Shown: positions 61,149 through 64,000 of the stretch, piece by piece | How the letters are laid out: each line of letters begins with the position of its first letter | Numbering within the stretch: position 1 is the stretch's first letter | DNA from: Leptospiraceae bacterium | GTDB taxonomy: Bacteria; Spirochaetota; Leptospiria; Leptospirales; Leptospiraceae | Length of the DNA: 64,000 nucleotides | Direction of reading: 5' to 3' | NCBI GenBank assembly: GCA_016711485.1 | Contig: JADJSX010000031.1 | Span: forward strand, 62,001 to 126,000 | Program-made: the position numbers and the translations under genes | The notes under the pieces: model-generated | The model's input: only the letters and a program-made list of their open reading frames with translations | What the model was told of the DNA's origin: nothing | Databases searched by the model: none

Positions 61149-62393
61149 CTACAAAATCTCTCTTTCTTCTTTTAATCGAAAATAATACTTGAGAGCTTCT
61201 TTCAAATTCTCTGTATCAATTGGATTGACTTTGCTGATTTGAAAACCGGCAACGAATCCATCATCTCCAAATGGCTCAGCCCACTTCATATCACATTCTC
61301 CATGAATAAATCCAACTTTATCAAAGAACATGAAGAACTCAAAAGACTTGGCTTCATCTAAAACTCCATCAGGACGTTTCATGAATTCGTTATCAGGAAA
61401 TTTCAACATAAAACCCTGATGCGAAATATCAATCATACTGGATAAATAACGCTTACTTCCATCTCGAAGAGAAATATTATTTTCAACACCGGAAATAGGT
61501 CGAAATCGTGGAAGCTGGTCGTATTTGTCTTTATCCGCTCTGAGGCGTTTAAATAAATTCTTAGGAACAATGCTTGCTTCGTAATCAATGGTAGTTACTT
61601 CTTTGTTCTTTTGATAAAAAGTAACAGGACCACGAAAGTAAGACCAATATCCTAGTTTGTTTACCTTTACTTCTGTTGGTTTGCCGCGGAGTTTAACCGG
61701 ATAGTTTAATTCTACATAACTTTGAAAAGTCGAATCCATCTTTGTTAGCATGAAGACTTCATTGTGAGGAACATTTCCAAACTCGTGACAAACCGCGATA
61801 AGAAATTGTCTTCCTGCTTCTAGAAGCATCATACCAGGAACGTGCTCTTGTGGGTGTTCAAAAAAATAATAATGCGATTGATCGATATGCATATTGCCAA
61901 AGAAAATATTTTTCTTTTCAGCTTTTTCTAGTTTTTCAAAAATTTCGTAGAGCTGGTATTTCTCATAATCCGTAATATGTAAATCGCGCAGATCTAATAT
62001 AGAAAGAATCTTTGCTTCATCCGACTCAGTGATTGGCTTTTGAAGGATGTATTTCCCTTCGGCTTCATTGAGTTGATAAAACTCTTCTAGGTATTGGATG
62101 TCTTCCGGTTTTGCATCAGCATCTTTTAGGTATTTATCCGCGCGCTCTTTTGGGAGTTTGTAGGGGATAGTACGTAAAATATAGGCTTGACCTTCTTGTC
62201 CGTCACGCTTTACATAAAAGTTCATCACAAATTTTTCTTCTTCACCTGTTAAATGAGGTAAAATATCTATTTCAAATGTTGTGGTATCTATTTCTCGTGG
62301 TAAAGCACGACGCATATTATAGATATGAACATTTTCGTCTTTTACTTTATGAACTAAACTTTTATCTACAAAATTCAACTTTTCTTCTAGCAA
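61149..62393 (-). CDS. AfsA-type hotdog domain fused to a PilZ domain
   Basis: 414 residues. VHKVKDENVHIYNMRR (14-29) and FFEHPQEHVPGMMLLEAGRQ (177-196) match the AfsA hotdog family (Streptomyces pattern VHR...; DHPxDHVPGMLLLEAxRQ), so residues 1-290 form the synthase-like part. Residues about 300-400 are PilZ-like, with the strand-turn MIDISHQGFMLKF (DxSxxG) and WAEPFGDDGFVAGFQI. No clean RxxxR pair precedes it, so c-di-GMP binding is uncertain. AfsA joins a beta-ketoacyl chain to dihydroxyacetone phosphate. It heads an operon with a HAD phosphatase and an SDR reductase. Confidence 0.8.
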   Translation of the reverse strand: MLEEKLNFVDKSLVHKVKDENVHIYNMRRALPREIDTTTFEIDILPHLTGEEEKFVMNFYVKRDGQEGQAYILRTIPYKLPKERADKYLKDADAKPEDIQYLEEFYQLNEAEGKYILQKPITESDEAKILSILDLRDLHITDYEKYQLYEIFEKLEKAEKKNIFFGNMHIDQSHYYFFEHPQEHVPGMMLLEAGRQFLIAVCHEFGNVPHNEVFMLTKMDSTFQSYVELNYPVKLRGKPTEVKVNKLGYWSYFRGPVTFYQKNKEVTTIDYEASIVPKNLFKRLRADKDKYDQLPRFRPISGVENNISLRDGSKRYLSSMIDISHQGFMLKFPDNEFMKRPDGVLDEAKSFEFFMFFDKVGFIHGECDMKWAEPFGDDGFVAGFQISKVNPIDTENLKEALKYYFRLKEEREIL

Positions 62394-63063
62394 ATCCTAT
62401 TCCTTACAAAGAACACACAATTTAACAAAGTTCATTTAAGGATAAATAAATGCAAATTTATTTAGAAAACTATTTAAATAATAAATTTACTAAAGAATTG
62501 AATTAACCTAATGAAGAGTAACCTCACTTAACACGATGTTAACCATTCTCTAGACTGTGTTTATTTACTCGAAGTCTTCTGGCTTTGAGGGATTAGCCAT
62601 CCTTTGGAAGCCTCAGAACCAAAAAGCAAATAAAAATATATGCTCACAGAAAACAAACTTTGCTAAGAATTATGGGGAAATAAGATTTGAAAAATGGAAT
62701 TCTCTATTTTTTAGTAACTAATGAGTTCGGGTGAGCCCAGCGTCCAACGGAGGTTGCACCCGAACTCAATGTTTCTCCCTCCATCTCTTTCGCTATCGCT
62801 CAAGCCCAGTGTTGCTTTCACAACAATAGGTCGAAACATTTTTTCAACACGGATGAACACAGATAAACACAGAATGTCAGTTCGAGCAGCAGCATCCAAT
62901 CTTGCTTCTGTTAGTAGAAGATTATATAAGGAATTAAAAGATAAGATTGTATAGGCTTGGTAGAACCTTTTGAACCATTAGCCTTCTATTCCTTCATTCG
63001 GGATAAAAATTCTCCTTCCAAAAAAAGAATGACCCCAACCTTTTTCTTTAAAACGTTGTTTGT
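62394..63063. other. Intergenic region with repeat fragments
   Basis: 670 bp between divergent genes. A left part should hold the AfsA operon promoter. At 62721-62765 GAGTTCGGGTG and CACCCGAACTC form an 11-bp inverted pair; the latter box, with CAATG following, also occurs in the MITE-like elements. A tail resembling CACGGATGAACACAGATAAAC (62845-62867) runs on into a frame (AASNLASVSRRLYKELKDKI) ending at 62954 that may be a gene fragment. Confidence 0.5.
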
Positions 63064-63627
63064 ATGAAAATTTATACCAAAACAGGGGACAAGGGGAAAA
63101 CATCTCTTGCCAGTGGGAAACGTGTTTCCAAGTCAGACGAGTTAGTTCGGTTGTATGGAATTTGTGATGAGTTAAATTCACAGATTGGAGTAGTCATTGC
63201 GTTTCTAAAGGAAGATTCTGAAATTAGGGAGCCACTCTTAATTACGCAGAGTATTTTATTTGAATTGGGTTCCGAGCTTGCGGGATTTAGAATGAATTCA
63301 GATGTAACTTCCATTATATTTGTTACTGATATTGAATACTTAGAAAAAAAAATGGACAGTTGGTTAGAAAAACTTCCTGAAATGAAAAGTTTTATTTTGC
63401 CGGGCGGGGCTAGGTCTTCTTCTTTTTTACATGTAGCAAGAACAGTTTGTCGTGAATTAGAGCGCGAGATGGTAGGTGCAAAGGAAAAAGAATTAGAAAT
63501 TTTTGAAATGAGTTTAATTTACGTTAACCGCTTGTCCGACTTTTTATTTGTAGCAGCAAGATTTGCGAATTTAGAAGAATCACTAAGCGATATAAAATGG
63601 ACATCTAGAGCTAAGGCAATGAAATGA
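63064..63627 (+). CDS. PduO-type cob(I)alamin adenosyltransferase
   Basis: 187 residues beginning MKIYTKTGDKGKTSLASGKRVSK, the ATP-binding signature of PduO-type adenosyltransferases, and continuing LYGICDELNSQIG and FILPGGARSSSFLHVARTVCRELER with VNRLSDFLF. These contain the conserved RTVCRExER/VNRLSD residues. It adds the adenosyl group to cobalamin for B12-dependent mutases. Its stop overlaps the start of the POT gene (ATGA). Confidence 0.95.
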   Translation: MKIYTKTGDKGKTSLASGKRVSKSDELVRLYGICDELNSQIGVVIAFLKEDSEIREPLLITQSILFELGSELAGFRMNSDVTSIIFVTDIEYLEKKMDSWLEKLPEMKSFILPGGARSSSFLHVARTVCRELEREMVGAKEKELEIFEMSLIYVNRLSDFLFVAARFANLEESLSDIKWTSRAKAMK

Positions 63628-64000
63628 AATCAGCGCATCCAAACGGAATTTACATTTTATTTTTCACTGAGATGTGGGAACGGTTTAGTTATTATGGGAT
63701 GCGGGCAATTCTGATTTTGTATTTGGTAAAATTTTTTAGATACAATGATGAATTGGCAGGACAAGTCTATGGCGCATACACTGGACTTGTTTATTTGACT
63801 CCTATACTCGGTGGGTATATAGCCGATCGGTTTATTGGGTTTAGAAATGCTATTTTTATTGGTGGGATATTAATAATGTGCGGTCATATCTCTCTTGCGT
63901 TTAGTTCGATTGAATTTTTTTATTTAGGGTTACTATTACTTATCCTCGGAAACGGATTTTTTAAGCCAAATATTTCAACTTATTTAGGAACGCTTTACAA
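63624..64000 (+). CDS. POT family peptide transporter, 3' end outside window
   Basis: The first 125 codons of a proton-dependent oligopeptide transporter (MFS). It has HPNGIYILFFTEMWERFSYYGMRAILILYL, the ExxERFxYYG motif for proton coupling, GAYTGLVYLTPILGGYIADRF (PTR2 signature) and ILGNGFFKPNISTYLG. It imports di- and tripeptides through the inner membrane. It runs off the window end. The start ATG at 63624 overlaps the adenosyltransferase stop by 4 bp. Confidence 0.9.
   Translation, partial: MKSAHPNGIYILFFTEMWERFSYYGMRAILILYLVKFFRYNDELAGQVYGAYTGLVYLTPILGGYIADRFIGFRNAIFIGGILIMCGHISLAFSSIEFFYLGLLLLILGNGFFKPNISTYLGTLY

Overview
The window looks like a chromosomal segment of a spirochaete of the family Leptospiraceae (Leptospira or a close relative). 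The DNA is AT-rich, many predicted lipoproteins have short, loosely conserved lipoboxes, stand-alone Hpt, STAS and PP2C signalling proteins are common, and there is an intact gene of DUF1564, a family I know only from leptospires. No rRNA or tRNA gene and no CRISPR array was found by eye.

Layout. 0-10.8 kb: a histidine-kinase-type ATPase fragment, an SDR, a DinG-type helicase, a spermidine-synthase-like lipoprotein, an Hpt protein, a DUF2079 membrane protein, an ECF sigma factor with a probable membrane anti-sigma partner, a large unknown membrane protein and a FecR lipoprotein. 11-25.8 kb: OsmC-metZ, a repeat-rich lipoprotein with a peptidoglycan-binding end, a REC-HDOD protein with Glu at the phosphoacceptor site, a run of envelope genes (DUF374 acyltransferase, SppA, MBOAT acyltransferase, lipoprotein, PP2C phosphatase), transaldolase, a second Hpt protein and an O-antigen-ligase-like protein. 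25.9-34 kb: three small lipoproteins, a patatin gene broken by a stop codon, STAS, an MBL hydrolase, and trpF-mutS-nucleoside phosphorylase. 39-43.7 kb: radical SAM protein, then a tight unknown-proA-nadD-yqeK operon.

34-39 kb and 43.7-53.4 kb are accessory DNA. They hold four recognisable toxin-antitoxin pairs, remnants of another pair in two copies, a histone-deacetylase-like hydrolase, an alpha/beta hydrolase, a Crp-like regulator, a decayed REP-associated transposase (RAYT) beside a perfect REP palindrome, a duplicated segment of about 0.6 kb, three copies of a MITE-like element of about 200 bp with a covarying hairpin, and several genes broken by in-frame stops.

53.4-64 kb returns to ordinary gene density: a STAS protein next to a 1885-residue kinase/ATPase/GAF/phosphatase protein that carries a 28-bp palindrome inside its reading frame; a compact three-gene operon of an AfsA-hotdog-PilZ fusion, a HAD phosphatase and an SDR reductase; then a cobalamin adenosyltransferase and the start of a POT peptide transporter. 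The AfsA-HAD-SDR operon contains the three enzyme types used to make gamma-butyrolactone (A-factor-like) signals in Streptomyces and is the best candidate here for an undescribed system.
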